From positions 1 to 34,859 of the forward strand of contig SXIK01000093.1 in the NCBI GenBank assembly GCA_005772855.1: 34,859 nucleotides of DNA, written 5' to 3'. The stretch is from Planctomycetia bacterium. GTDB lineage: Bacteria > Planctomycetota > UBA8108 > SXIK01. The position numbers were made by a program, and so were the translations under genes. The notes beneath the pieces were generated by a model, which saw nothing but the letters and a program-made list of their open reading frames with translations, was not told the DNA's origin and made no database searches. Shown here piece after piece: positions 6,001-15,047 of the stretch. The stretch's first letter is position 1, and each line of letters begins with the position of its first letter.

Positions 6001-8895
6001 ATGTCCCAACTGGAACGCGGCCAGAGCTCCATGCACCTGGCGCGAGTCGCTCGCGGCTGGATCCTTCTTTTCGCCGCCTGCGCCACCTTGAGCCTCTCTC
6101 TGACCTCGACGCCGTCCAGGGCGCAGAGCCCTGGAGACGCGGCCGACCCTGACTACCCGGATCTTTTTCAAGACCTCGGAATGCACCTCAAGCGATTCTA
6201 TCTGGCCCTCGACCGGATCAATCCGCAACTCCTGCTCAAGAAAGCCTTCGCAGCCTTGGAGAACGCCGTTGACGAGATCTACGTTGAAAACTCGGACTCG
6301 TCGAGCCCCGTAGTCACTCTGCGTGTCGATTCGAAGGCGGAATCCTTCGACCTCGAGAGCGTCGAAACCCTCGAACAGGCGGTCAAGGTTCTGGAACGAG
6401 TCTTCGTTTTCCTCAAACAAAATTACAGAGGTGAGACAAAGCTGAATAACATCCGCTACGCCGCCGCCAACGGCTTTCTGTCCGGCATCGACCCACACAC
6501 GATTGTTTTCAGCCCCGAGGACTTCAAGGATTTCTCGGTCCACATCGAGGGCGAAATCTGCGGGGTCGGCATGTATGTCGGCACTCGAGATGGCAAGCTG
6601 ACAGTGCTCGAGGTCTTGAAGGGCGCTCCCGCAACCCCGGCGCAAAAAGCTGGGTTCAAGAAGGGTGATTTCATCGTCAAGATCGGCGATGAGTCAACGA
6701 TCAACATGACAGTCAGCGAAGCCGTCGAGAAGATCCGGGGCACGTGTGGCACCGCCGTCTCTCTGACCATCAAGCGCCCCACTGCAGAAGATCCCGAGAA
6801 GCTCGATTCGCTCACGGTGCCGGTCGAACGGGGCAAGGTGATCATCAAGAGTGTCGAGTCAAAACTCATCAAGGACTGGAATCAAGACAGTGAGGGGCTG
6901 TGGAAGGGCGGCGTGGGCTACGTGCAAGTCAGAAACTTTGACAAGAACACGACGCCGAGCCTCTCCTTGAGTCTGAATCGGCTCAAGGATGAGAACAAGG
7001 GGCAGCCTCTGGCCGGATTGATCCTCGACCTGCGAAACAACTCGGGTGGTCTCTTGACCCAGGCGATCAACATGTCCGACCTCTTCCTCGAAACGGGTGA
7101 CATCGTGATCACGGCGGGCCGGAACAACCGTATCAGCCCCACGCCAGCTGGCCGTGACGGAATCGAGCCCGACTATCCGATCGTCGTACTTGCCAACGAG
7201 CAGTCGGCCTCGGGAGCGGAGATTGTGATTGGCGCCTTACAAAAGAACAATCGTGCGATCGTCCTCGGATCGAGAACCTTCGGCAAGGGTTCTGTGCAAC
7301 AGCTCCATCAGCTCCAAAATGATGTTCAGCTCAAGATTACCGTCAGCGAATACCTGATCCCGGGCAAGATCTCCATCCAGGAGAATGGCGTTGTGCCCGA
7401 CATCCTTGCCCAACCGACCATCGACGATGACGACATCGACCTCTTCCCCAACGAGCTTTCAGCGGGCGAGCGAAACTACGAAAAGCACATCGTCTCCACG
7501 TACGCCAAAAAGGAGACCCCGCGGTACACCCTCAACTACCTCCTCCTGCCGCAGGAGAGAGATGGGTCTGAAGACCGCTTCATGAGCGGGGAGCTTGAGC
7601 CCGAAAAGGACAAGCTGGTCCAGATGGCCTTGAGCCTCATGAAGCTCGGCGGCAAGCCATGGAATCCTTCCGAAATTTTTGTCGCCAAGAAGGAAGATAT
7701 CCTCAAGCAGAGAGAGGAGCTCTTTCAGGAGGTCGTCAAGCACCTCAAGGAAAAGGGTATTGACTGGAGCGAGGATCCGTCAGGTTCCGTCAATGCTCTC
7801 GACAGCTCCACCATCGAGCTGGAGCTGTCGAGCAAGGTAATTCAAGAGCCCTCCAAGGAGAAGGATGACCCTGTCCCCGTCAACAAGCTGCTCCTCACAG
7901 CCAGGCTGACCAACAAGGGCACGAAGCCCCTTCACCGAATGAAAGGCCTGTCGAAGTCGGAGCATTTCCTTTACAAGGACCTGGAGTTCCTCTTCGGGAA
8001 AGTGGAGGCGGGTCAGTCTGTTGATCGCACTGCGAAGGTGCGGCTACCTTACTTCCCGTACAGCCGCAATGACCTTGTCCACGTGGAGGTAAGCTCCACG
8101 GGTGAGCTGCCCGGGGGTGACACCGGGCCCACGGACAAGGTGGCGCTCTCGAAAACAATCGAAATCGAGCTCAAGGACTCGGGTCGGCCCGCCTTTGCCT
8201 ATTGCGCCTCCTTGCTCGACACGACAAGCGGCTTGCCACTACTCATGCTCAAGGAGGGCAAGCGAGCCACTCTCAGGGCAAGAATACAGAACGTGGGCAC
8301 GGCCACCGCACACAAGGGTATCGCCATCCTGCGCAATGAAACCGGCCGGCAGATCTTCCTCGAGAAGGGCCGCATTGAATTCACGAACCTCGCCCCTCAG
8401 GCGGCAACCGAGGTAGAGTTTCTTTTCGAGGTGCGCTCCGGTGAACCACTCGAGGAGTACAAGTTCGAGCTGGTCGCTGCCGACAGCTACTCCAACGCGG
8501 CGATCTCACGAAAGTTGACGGTTCCCCGCGGCGACAGCAACACCGCGAAGCCGTTCCCGAATGGGATCAACTTCGCCCCGCCGACGATCAGCGCAACGAT
8601 TGTCGACCCGGAGTCGAACCAATCGGTGCTGAGCACGCTAAAGGATCACTTGAAGCTTGCAGCGATCATCAAGTCTGCCGACCCCGACGACTTCAAGGCC
8701 TGGGTGATCTCGAGCATTGCGAGCGAGCGGGAGGTTCTCCCCGACAAGATTTTTTTCACCAGCGCCGCAGGCAAGGATGAGCTCAAAATAGACACCTCCG
8801 TGCCGCTCCGCAAGGGGATCAACCTCTTCACGGTCATCTCGAACACTCGAAACGGTCTCGAGAGCCGCCAGAGCCTTGTCGTCCGACGACAGTAA
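6001..8895 (+). CDS. PDZ/S41 C-terminal processing protease with long C-terminal extension
   Basis: A 964-residue secreted or periplasmic serine protease. AAGGAG at 5990-5995 supports ATG 6001. The signal peptide spans roughly residues 1-41 (core ILLFAACATLSLSL, likely cleavage after SRA). A CtpA-like helical region (about 130-180) leads to a PDZ domain (about 182-260) and an S41 catalytic domain (about 303-470). The catalytic serine is S404 in SASGAE, and the lysine is K429 with Q433 in FGKGSVQ, as in the Tsp/CtpA family. Typical Ctp proteases have 400-680 residues. Here about 490 more follow, including a CARDB/Ig-like beta-sandwich region (about 740-860) and a further C-terminal domain. The layout resembles the MXAN_5808-type serine peptidases of myxobacteria. 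It is probably monocistronic. Confidence 0.93.
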   Translation: MSQLERGQSSMHLARVARGWILLFAACATLSLSLTSTPSRAQSPGDAADPDYPDLFQDLGMHLKRFYLALDRINPQLLLKKAFAALENAVDEIYVENSDSSSPVVTLRVDSKAESFDLESVETLEQAVKVLERVFVFLKQNYRGETKLNNIRYAAANGFLSGIDPHTIVFSPEDFKDFSVHIEGEICGVGMYVGTRDGKLTVLEVLKGAPATPAQKAGFKKGDFIVKIGDESTINMTVSEAVEKIRGTCGTAVSLTIKRPTAEDPEKLDSLTVPVERGKVIIKSVESKLIKDWNQDSEGLWKGGVGYVQVRNFDKNTTPSLSLSLNRLKDENKGQPLAGLILDLRNNSGGLLTQAINMSDLFLETGDIVITAGRNNRISPTPAGRDGIEPDYPIVVLANEQSASGAEIVIGALQKNNRAIVLGSRTFGKGSVQQLHQLQNDVQLKITVSEYLIPGKISIQENGVVPDILAQPTIDDDDIDLFPNELSAGERNYEKHIVSTYAKKETPRYTLNYLLLPQERDGSEDRFMSGELEPEKDKLVQMALSLMKLGGKPWNPSEIFVAKKEDILKQREELFQEVVKHLKEKGIDWSEDPSGSVNALDSSTIELELSSKVIQEPSKEKDDPVPVNKLLLTARLTNKGTKPLHRMKGLSKSEHFLYKDLEFLFGKVEAGQSVDRTAKVRLPYFPYSRNDLVHVEVSSTGELPGGDTGPTDKVALSKTIEIELKDSGRPAFAYCASLLDTTSGLPLLMLKEGKRATLRARIQNVGTATAHKGIAILRNETGRQIFLEKGRIEFTNLAPQAATEVEFLFEVRSGEPLEEYKFELVAADSYSNAAISRKLTVPRGDSNTAKPFPNGINFAPPTISATIVDPESNQSVLSTLKDHLKLAAIIKSADPDDFKAWVISSIASEREVLPDKIFFTSAAGKDELKIDTSVPLRKGINLFTVISNTRNGLESRQSLVVRRQ

Positions 8896-8930
8896 CGGTA
8901 ATCGTCTCGAGATCGCTGGCAGTATCTGCT

Positions 8931-8951
8931 GGAGTCGCCATCTCCGACTCC
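8931..8951. terminator. Hairpin between convergent genes, possible bidirectional terminator
   Basis: GGAGTCG (8931-8937) and CGACTCC (8945-8951) form a perfect 7-bp stem with a 7-base loop. It lies in the 97-bp gap between the convergent S41 protease and YdjY-domain genes. There is no T-run on either side, so it is not a classical intrinsic terminator. Its position is the main argument. Confidence 0.4.
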
Positions 8952-8992
8952 CGGAGGCCCTGGCATTCCCCCGGACCCCTCACGGAAGCTCC

Positions 8993-10663
8993 CTACTTCG
9001 CCTCCAGCTTCGCTCGACGCGCACGGACATCTTCCTCGAGTTTGGTCTTTCTGGCCCCAAGCTCCAGGAGCTTCTTGTCGGCATCAGCCTTGCGCCGGTG
9101 GTCCGGAGACTCGGCGTCCGCCTCGGCGTATCGAAACTCTTCGAGTAGAACTGCCAGCTGCTCGTCGATCTTGCCGCACTCGAGCTCCTCCCGGGCGCGC
9201 TCCCGGACCCTGACGACCTCGGGTCTCATGGCCTCCCATGTGCCGTCGAGAAGACCCCGAAGCTCCCGAATCTCCGTCTGGGCGACCTTCCACCGCGCAG
9301 CGTATTGACTGGCAATCGCCTTCTGGCGCAGCCAGTCCTCCTCGAACAGACGACGCACGTAGGGGTCATTCTTCGACTCCTCGAGGCGTGTCTCGACGTA
9401 GCGCACGTTGGCAAGGGTGAGCAGGTGTCTGCGCTCAAGTTCGAGGGCCTCCACCTCGGCGTTGAGGCAGTTTCGGCGCAAATTGAGCTCCCCTGGAGTC
9501 TCCCCGGGGTGAGGGAGGTCGAGGTCCTCGAGTTCCACGCGCTTCCTCGCCAGTAACGGCTCAAAGCGGAAGCCATCACGTGCCAGGACGAGCGCCTGTT
9601 CCCGAACGTCTCCGGGCATCTCCTTCTGCTTCTCCACCCACGCGGTCTTGTGGGCCTCCTCGAGGCCGTAGAGGCTCAAGTAGCGCTCCTCGATCTTCGC
9701 GCAAAGCCACCGGCCGCGCCTGAGGAGCTCTTCGACTCTTTCACCAGCTGCCAAGTTCGCGGTTTTTTCCCCTCTGGCCGGAACTGTTGCCTCAAGCGCG
9801 CTCCTCAGCTCGCCCAGGAGCGCCTCGTACTGCGACTTCAAGGAATCGATCTCTCGTGCGATGAGGAGAGTCGCATCATGGAGTGCATCCGCCTCCGTCA
9901 GGCCGCGGCCTCTTGCGCTCTCTCTGGCAATTTCCACGAGCTCCGCCTCGCTCTTGATCCGCCGGAGGATCAGGGTGACCGGCACCATCTTGTCGATGAG
10001 CTCTCGGTGGTTCTCCACAACTCGCGTGTCGAGAAACGGCGATAGCATCCAGGGTTGCAGGATCTTCGAGCATGTCGGGTGCGTGAGGATCGCCTGGGGC
10101 GGCGACTGACGCATTGCCGCCCCAAGCGAGATCTCGACGCCCTCCCCCCCTCGATCTCCCCCAGCCTCCTCTCCGCCATCGTTCATCGGCTCCACCCTGG
10201 AGCTACCTCGCGCCCCGAAGGAAAAGGCGCGGACGAACATCGGGAAGCCCGTCTCGCCGTCGGTCAGGATGCCCTCGGCAGTGCGTTCGTGTATCTTGCC
10301 ACCGTGTTCCCACCTCAGCAGAACCAGGATACGGTCTCCCTGGTTCTTCTCGAAATCGGTGGGTGAGGTCCCGTTCCAGTAGCTCGCGCTTCGGCAGCCA
10401 ATCTCAAGGAGCGAGCGCACCAGGTCCGCTCGACTCGCATCAAACTCAAGGACCGTCTCGTGAGTAGGTCCCGACTTGTCGCACGCAAAGACCTCAAGAA
10501 TTCGTGACGGGTTCACGAACCGGGAGGGGAGCCGAACCTCACCGCGGTCCGCGTCGACAACAATTCGAGCAGGAGCTGCCCAGATCTTTGCCCCCACAAG
10601 CCACCAGGCCAGGGCGACACACGCAGTTCGCCGCTCAAGCCGCCTCGCGAATGCCACTGTCAT
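8993..10663 (-). CDS. Secreted YdjY-domain protein with long coiled-coil C-terminus
   Basis: 556 residues from ATG 10663. GGAGG (complement of 10668-10672) lies four bases upstream. A signal peptide (about 1-30, ending KIWAAP) supports this start over an upstream in-frame one. Residues about 33-150 match the YdjY-like domain seen in many Planctomycetota proteins: VVDADRGEVRLP, then the conserved LEVFAC and THETVLEFDA near 57-76, and a LLEIGC motif. The remaining 350 residues are charged, leucine-rich and mostly helical, with many EL/ER/LE heptad-like runs (about 250-556), so probably coiled coil. Function is unknown. It is convergent with the protease and divergent from the sensor kinase gene, with a 149-bp shared upstream region. 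Confidence 0.75.
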   Translation of the reverse strand: MTVAFARRLERRTACVALAWWLVGAKIWAAPARIVVDADRGEVRLPSRFVNPSRILEVFACDKSGPTHETVLEFDASRADLVRSLLEIGCRSASYWNGTSPTDFEKNQGDRILVLLRWEHGGKIHERTAEGILTDGETGFPMFVRAFSFGARGSSRVEPMNDGGEEAGGDRGGEGVEISLGAAMRQSPPQAILTHPTCSKILQPWMLSPFLDTRVVENHRELIDKMVPVTLILRRIKSEAELVEIARESARGRGLTEADALHDATLLIAREIDSLKSQYEALLGELRSALEATVPARGEKTANLAAGERVEELLRRGRWLCAKIEERYLSLYGLEEAHKTAWVEKQKEMPGDVREQALVLARDGFRFEPLLARKRVELEDLDLPHPGETPGELNLRRNCLNAEVEALELERRHLLTLANVRYVETRLEESKNDPYVRRLFEEDWLRQKAIASQYAARWKVAQTEIRELRGLLDGTWEAMRPEVVRVRERAREELECGKIDEQLAVLLEEFRYAEADAESPDHRRKADADKKLLELGARKTKLEEDVRARRAKLEAK

Positions 10664-10812
10664 GAAACCTCCAGGGTTGGGCCGGAATGACCAGAGAGCC
10701 GAGCACGGATTGTAACAGCCCGTTCCGCTGCCATTCGAAGACGCGACCCGAGCGATCCGTTTCCGGGCAGCTCCTGCCAGTGAAGGCCTCAACTGCCCCC
10801 CAACAAAGTGGT

Positions 10813-12597
10813 ATGCTTTTCGGCGTGAAGTCCCTGCGGCATATCGTCCTGACGATTCTTTTCGTCCTACTCATTGCGCTTGAGATCACCCACGGCGCCT
10901 ATCGCATTCGGGTGATTCAGGACGGGGAGAGAGCCGCGCTGATCGAGACGGTGGCGCGAGGCGTCCGGGAGGTCGCGGGAGAGCTCCGACGTCTGCTGGC
11001 CGGGGCCCGTGAGCACGCCACCTATCTCTCCCGCCTCTTGACCGTTCAAGAGGTGCTGGAGTCCAGCCTGGGGGTTGAAGGGCCCCGTCGGGCGCTCGAG
11101 GCCAGCCTCCTGCCCTACGTTGTCAGCTTCCGGGGCATCGACCATGTCCGCCTGCTCGATCCTGGAGGCAAGGAGCGTTTCCGTTGCGAGAAAACGGGCA
11201 ATGGGGTCGGCTCGATTCCCGAACCTCGCCTGGAACGTGATCCGGATTTCGGCGTCCTGGCCTTGCTGCGCAACCTGCTGCCAGGCGTTGTACTCGCCTC
11301 GGGCTTCATCCACGACAGCGACCGCGTGGAGGTGCCAGAGAGCGACCGCAAGGTTCTCTACATCGGAGCGCCCATCGATCGGGGCACAACCCGCCTCGGA
11401 TACCTCTTGCTGACAATCTACGCTTCGCCCATCTTGAATCGGGTTCGGTCGTTCAGGCCCTTTCCCCAGGTGGACACAGGCCTTGTCGACGCGGAGGGGG
11501 CCTATCTGGCGCAGACCGATCCGTCCAGGGAGAGGGGCCAGCCGACGGCCGGCAACCTTCAGTGGGACATCCCCGGTGCGCTCGAGCGAATTCGAAGCGG
11601 TGAATCATCCATGAGTACTGCCAGTGGCATCGTGCTGTCCGAAAACATCGGCGACGTTGATCTGGGGTGGACACTCGTGAGCCTGGTGCCCACGGAGGCG
11701 ATTCGCAGCAATTCGCAAGCCTCAAGCGAGGAGTATGCCTGGGTTGTGGGTACCATGGTGACAGCCACGGCGACCCTTGCCATTGCTGGATTCTTTCTTG
11801 TGCGCATGAGCTTGCGGGAGGTCGCGCTAAGAGAAGCCGCCCGTTACCGGCAACAGGAACTTGAGCTGACACGCCGGAAGCAGCTCTCCGAAAGGCTCGA
11901 ATCTCTGGGGCTCCTCACCGCCGGCGTGGCGCACGAAATCAACAATCCGCTGGAAGGCATCGAGAATTATCTGGCGCTTCTCGAGCGTGAATCAGGCTCG
12001 AAAGAGAAGCAGAAGCGATACGTCGAGCTCCTCCGATACGGATTTCACCGGATCCGGGACATCGTCCGTGACCTTTCCTCCTTCGCGCGGCCCGGAGTGG
12101 AGACGGGCACTGCCGACGTTGCGGCCGCCGTGACCCATGCGCTGAAAATGGTGGCCTACACAAAGGAGTTCAAACAAGTGAAGGTGGAGCTGCAAGGTCT
12201 CGAATCCACGATTCACGTGAACGGTGAGGGACGCCGGCTCGAGCAGGTGTTCCTGAACCTCTTCCTCAACGCTGGTCGGGCAATGGGGGGAGAGGGAACC
12301 ATCTCGATCACCGCGAAGCCCGTGCCCGGAACCGACGGAGCCGACGAGGTTGAGATCGCCATCGAGGACACGGGCCCTGGGATTCCGCCTGAAGTCCTCC
12401 CCAGGATTTTCGACCCATTCTTCACGACGGCGAACAGCACGGGCCTTGGACTTTCGATCTCCTACGGCATCGTGGAGGCCCACGGCGGTAGCTTGCGCGC
12501 CGAGAATAGCCCCGGGGGTGGGGCCCGATTTCTGCTACGTTTGCCCACCGCACGCCCGGTGACGACACTGGCAAGACAAGAAAGGGGCGAGAAGTGA
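10813..12597 (+). CDS. NtrB-like membrane sensor histidine kinase
   Basis: 594 residues from ATG 10813 (GTG 10825 is an alternative; neither has a strong ribosome site). Membrane helix 1 spans about 8-27, followed by a large extracytoplasmic Cache-like sensor region (about 30-305) and helix 2 (about 308-332). The HisKA domain has H-box GVAHEINNPLEG with phospho-accepting H374. The HATPase_c domain shows the N-box (FLNLFLNAGRAM), G1 (EDTGPGIPPE), F-box (FDPFF) and G2 (GLGLSI). This class phosphorylates NtrC-type regulators, and exactly such a gene follows with a 4-bp GTGA overlap, making a clear cognate pair. The ligand sensed cannot be told from the sequence. Confidence 0.92.
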   Translation: MLFGVKSLRHIVLTILFVLLIALEITHGAYRIRVIQDGERAALIETVARGVREVAGELRRLLAGAREHATYLSRLLTVQEVLESSLGVEGPRRALEASLLPYVVSFRGIDHVRLLDPGGKERFRCEKTGNGVGSIPEPRLERDPDFGVLALLRNLLPGVVLASGFIHDSDRVEVPESDRKVLYIGAPIDRGTTRLGYLLLTIYASPILNRVRSFRPFPQVDTGLVDAEGAYLAQTDPSRERGQPTAGNLQWDIPGALERIRSGESSMSTASGIVLSENIGDVDLGWTLVSLVPTEAIRSNSQASSEEYAWVVGTMVTATATLAIAGFFLVRMSLREVALREAARYRQQELELTRRKQLSERLESLGLLTAGVAHEINNPLEGIENYLALLERESGSKEKQKRYVELLRYGFHRIRDIVRDLSSFARPGVETGTADVAAAVTHALKMVAYTKEFKQVKVELQGLESTIHVNGEGRRLEQVFLNLFLNAGRAMGGEGTISITAKPVPGTDGADEVEIAIEDTGPGIPPEVLPRIFDPFFTTANSTGLGLSISYGIVEAHGGSLRAENSPGGGARFLLRLPTARPVTTLARQERGEK

Positions 12598-13982
12598 AGC
12601 AGCGCGTACTGGTCGTGGACGACGAGGACTTCGTGCGCGAGTCCCTCGTGGACCTTCTCGAGAGCGAGGGTTTCGCAACTGTATCAGCGTCGAGCGGCTC
12701 CCAGGCGCTCGAGGCGCTCGAGACGGTGAAGGTGAGCGTGGTCGTTTCCGACCTGCGAATGCCCGGCATGGACGGTTTGGTGCTCCTTCAAGCAGCGAAG
12801 CGTCAAGCTTCAGAGCTACCGGTGATCCTTCTGACTGGTGCTGGCACGATCGCGGACGCGGTGCAGGCAATGAAGGCCGGAGCCTTCGACTTTATCCAGA
12901 AGCCGGTGGACCCCGAGCAATTCGTAGTGCTCGTCCGCAGGGCCGTCGAGCACCGCGACCTCGTCTCGGAAGTGAAATATCTGCGTGGGGCGTTCGAGGA
13001 GCTCCGCGGCCCGACGGACATGATCGGTAACTCCCTGGCTCTCTCTCAGGTGCGGGCCTTGATAGCCCAGGTCGCTCCCACCGACGCAACGGTCCTCGTG
13101 ACAGGAGAGAGCGGGGTGGGGAAGGAGCTCGTGGCGGCGGAGGTGCATCGTGCCAGCGCCCGTGCGAGAGGGGTCCTTGTACGGGTGAACTGTGCCGCCA
13201 TTCCCGAGAACCTCTTCGAGAGCGAGTTCTTCGGCCACCGTCGTGGCGCGTTCACGAGCGCAATCTCCGACCGTGCCGGTCGTTTCGCGGAGGCCGAGGG
13301 AGGCACTCTGGCGCTGGATGAGATCGGAACTCTGAGGCACGATATGCAGGCCAAGCTTCTTCGGGTGCTCGAGACGGGGGAGTACCAGGTCGTGGGAGAG
13401 TCGCGCCTGCGTGTCGCAGACGTTCGAATTTTGTCGAGCACGAACGAGGATCTGCCCGCTCGTGTTCGGGACGGCGCCTTCAGGAAAGACCTCTACTACC
13501 GCCTGAATGTCTTCCCAATCCATGTGCCGCCTCTTCGCCACAGAAGGGAGGACGTGCCCCTCATCGCGGAGCATTTTGTCGCACTGTTCCGGAGACGATC
13601 GGGCAAGGCCTCGCAAACTTCACAGATCCGCCTCACGAAGGACGCCACCGAGCTCCTCTCGGCGCAAGAGTGGCCCGGAAACGTCCGGGAGCTCAAGAAC
13701 GTGATCGAGCGGGCGTGCATCCTTTCATCAGCAGATCCGATCGACGCGTCCATCTTCAGGGGCATTCTCGCGGCGCCGGCCTTTCTCGAGACAGCAGCCG
13801 AGGGGAACCTTCACATCCGCCGACGAGTCGAGACGTTGGAGCGAGAGTTAATCTCCGAGGCGCTGACCCGCTGCGGAGGAAAAAAGCGCGAGGCGGCCCA
13901 GCTCCTTGGCATCGACCCCAAGAACTTTGGCTACTACCTCCGCAAGCAGGGTCTTTCGGAAGCCGGGGAGCCCGAACCTTGA
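12594..13982 (+). CDS. NtrC-family sigma-54-dependent response regulator
   Basis: 462 residues, GTG start overlapping the kinase stop (GTGA). The receiver domain (about 3-120) carries D53 as phosphoacceptor in VVSDLRMPGMDG and the conserved lysine in IQKPVD. The AAA+ domain (about 142-370) has Walker A GESGVGK (171-177), Walker B in GTLALDEIG, and the sigma-54 contact loop as GAFTSA (218-223) in place of GAFTGA. The DNA-binding Fis-type HTH is at about 420-455 (KKREAAQLLGIDPKNFGYYL). It should activate sigma-54 promoters after phosphorylation by the upstream kinase. The glycine-to-serine change lies at the residue that couples ATP hydrolysis to sigma-54, so it may alter activity. Target genes are unknown. 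Confidence 0.93.
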   Translation: MKQRVLVVDDEDFVRESLVDLLESEGFATVSASSGSQALEALETVKVSVVVSDLRMPGMDGLVLLQAAKRQASELPVILLTGAGTIADAVQAMKAGAFDFIQKPVDPEQFVVLVRRAVEHRDLVSEVKYLRGAFEELRGPTDMIGNSLALSQVRALIAQVAPTDATVLVTGESGVGKELVAAEVHRASARARGVLVRVNCAAIPENLFESEFFGHRRGAFTSAISDRAGRFAEAEGGTLALDEIGTLRHDMQAKLLRVLETGEYQVVGESRLRVADVRILSSTNEDLPARVRDGAFRKDLYYRLNVFPIHVPPLRHRREDVPLIAEHFVALFRRRSGKASQTSQIRLTKDATELLSAQEWPGNVRELKNVIERACILSSADPIDASIFRGILAAPAFLETAAEGNLHIRRRVETLERELISEALTRCGGKKREAAQLLGIDPKNFGYYLRKQGLSEAGEPEP

Positions 13983-14002
13983 GCCCTCTGCCTGCTCCCC
14001 GG

Positions 14003-14021
14003 CTTGTTCAACAGGCTGCTA
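14003..14021 (+). repeat. Short intergenic repeat, copy 1
   Basis: CTTGTTCAACAGGCTGCTA, directly downstream of the response regulator. It matches 28404-28422 at 17 of 19 positions in the same orientation. Similar TTCAACAGGCTGCTA strings occur at gene ends in other deltaproteobacterial and planctomycete genomes, to my recollection. Origin unknown. Confidence 0.4.
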
Positions 14022-14125
14022 TGGACCTGGACCTCCTCGCAGGGGTACAAGAGGGTCCAAGTTAGATGCCCCCCGACCTGGCCGCGCGGTCAGCCGGAAA
14101 ATTTCGATGGACTCTGAGCGCTTCC

Positions 14126-14779
14126 ATGAGACTGATCGACCTCTCTCAGCCCGTGTACCACGAGAGCCCCAATTATCCCACCCACCCCGCCGTGCGGTGT
14201 GAGGTTCTGACCGATCACCCGACCGATGGTTGGCGGACGGAAATGCTCGTTTTCCCAAGCCACACGGGCAGCCACCTGGACGCCCCGCTACACAAAATCC
14301 CAACCGGGATCAGTATCGATGCGTTCCCTCTGGAGACATTCGCGGGGCCTGCCTTCATCGCCGACCTGCGCGACAGCGAGCCCGTCAGGAAAATCACGGC
14401 CGAGGTCCTGCTGGCAAAATTGCCGAGAGATCTGGCCGGCGCGGCCGTCATTCTTGGGACCGGCTGGGGCGCCAAACGCTCCAGGAGCGAGGAGTGGCAA
14501 CACCTCTCCCCCCGCCTCACGGTGGAAGGCGCCGAGTGGCTCGTCTCGAGCGGGGTGCGCGGCGTCGGAATCGACCACTTTTCGGTCGGCGGAACGACCG
14601 AGCCCGAGAACAGCGCAACTCACTCAACTCTCCTCGGAGCTCACGTCTGGATCCTCGAAGACCTGCGACTCCCCGAGGATGTCTTCTCGATCCCCCAGCC
14701 CTGCATGCTCTGGTGCTTGCCTGTCCATCTCAAGGGTCATGGCGGAGCTCCCTGCAGACCTGTCATCGCGGTGGGCTAG
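14126..14779 (+). CDS. Cyclase/kynurenine formamidase (KynB)-like metal-dependent hydrolase
   Basis: 217 residues from ATG 14126. The in-frame ATG 14066 would add 20 non-conserved residues, and neither start has a clear ribosome site. The protein starts with the typical RLIDLSQPVY, and the metal-binding signature HTGSHLDAPLH supplies H46, H50, D52 and H56. A conserved VGIDHFSV segment follows. The length agrees with the family (about 205-220). Members hydrolyse N-formylkynurenine or related amide/ester substrates. No tryptophan-catabolism genes adjoin, so the substrate cannot be assigned. It follows the response regulator by 143 bases and is probably transcribed separately. Confidence 0.85.
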   Translation: MRLIDLSQPVYHESPNYPTHPAVRCEVLTDHPTDGWRTEMLVFPSHTGSHLDAPLHKIPTGISIDAFPLETFAGPAFIADLRDSEPVRKITAEVLLAKLPRDLAGAAVILGTGWGAKRSRSEEWQHLSPRLTVEGAEWLVSSGVRGVGIDHFSVGGTTEPENSATHSTLLGAHVWILEDLRLPEDVFSIPQPCMLWCLPVHLKGHGGAPCRPVIAVG

Positions 14780-15047
14780 CCAGGGGCGTGCGCGCAACGC
14801 CCATTGCGGCATTGAGGTCTCCCGTGGTCAGAAGGGTCGACCGGACTGCTGAAACTCACTCCCCCCCGCCGAGACAAGACTCCTTTCCACGCCCCTTTGG
14901 CCCCAAGAACTCTCTGGACTCGGTGGGAGCCTCGGCGAAAATCAAGAGGTTCGGTGAACGATTCCGGCGCGAGCCCCAGAACCGGCGCCCAGTGAAGTTT
15001 GGCAGAAGCTGCGCGGACGGCAATGCTGATGATCAAAGGTTGACTAC

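Noticed and set aside
12840-12860. TGGCACG strings (also at 5151 and 2212) as sigma-54 -24 elements
   Set aside because: None is followed at the correct spacing by a TTGC -12 element. The 12840 and 2212 strings lie well inside genes, and the one at 5151 lies inside the 3' end of the CRTAC1-type gene.
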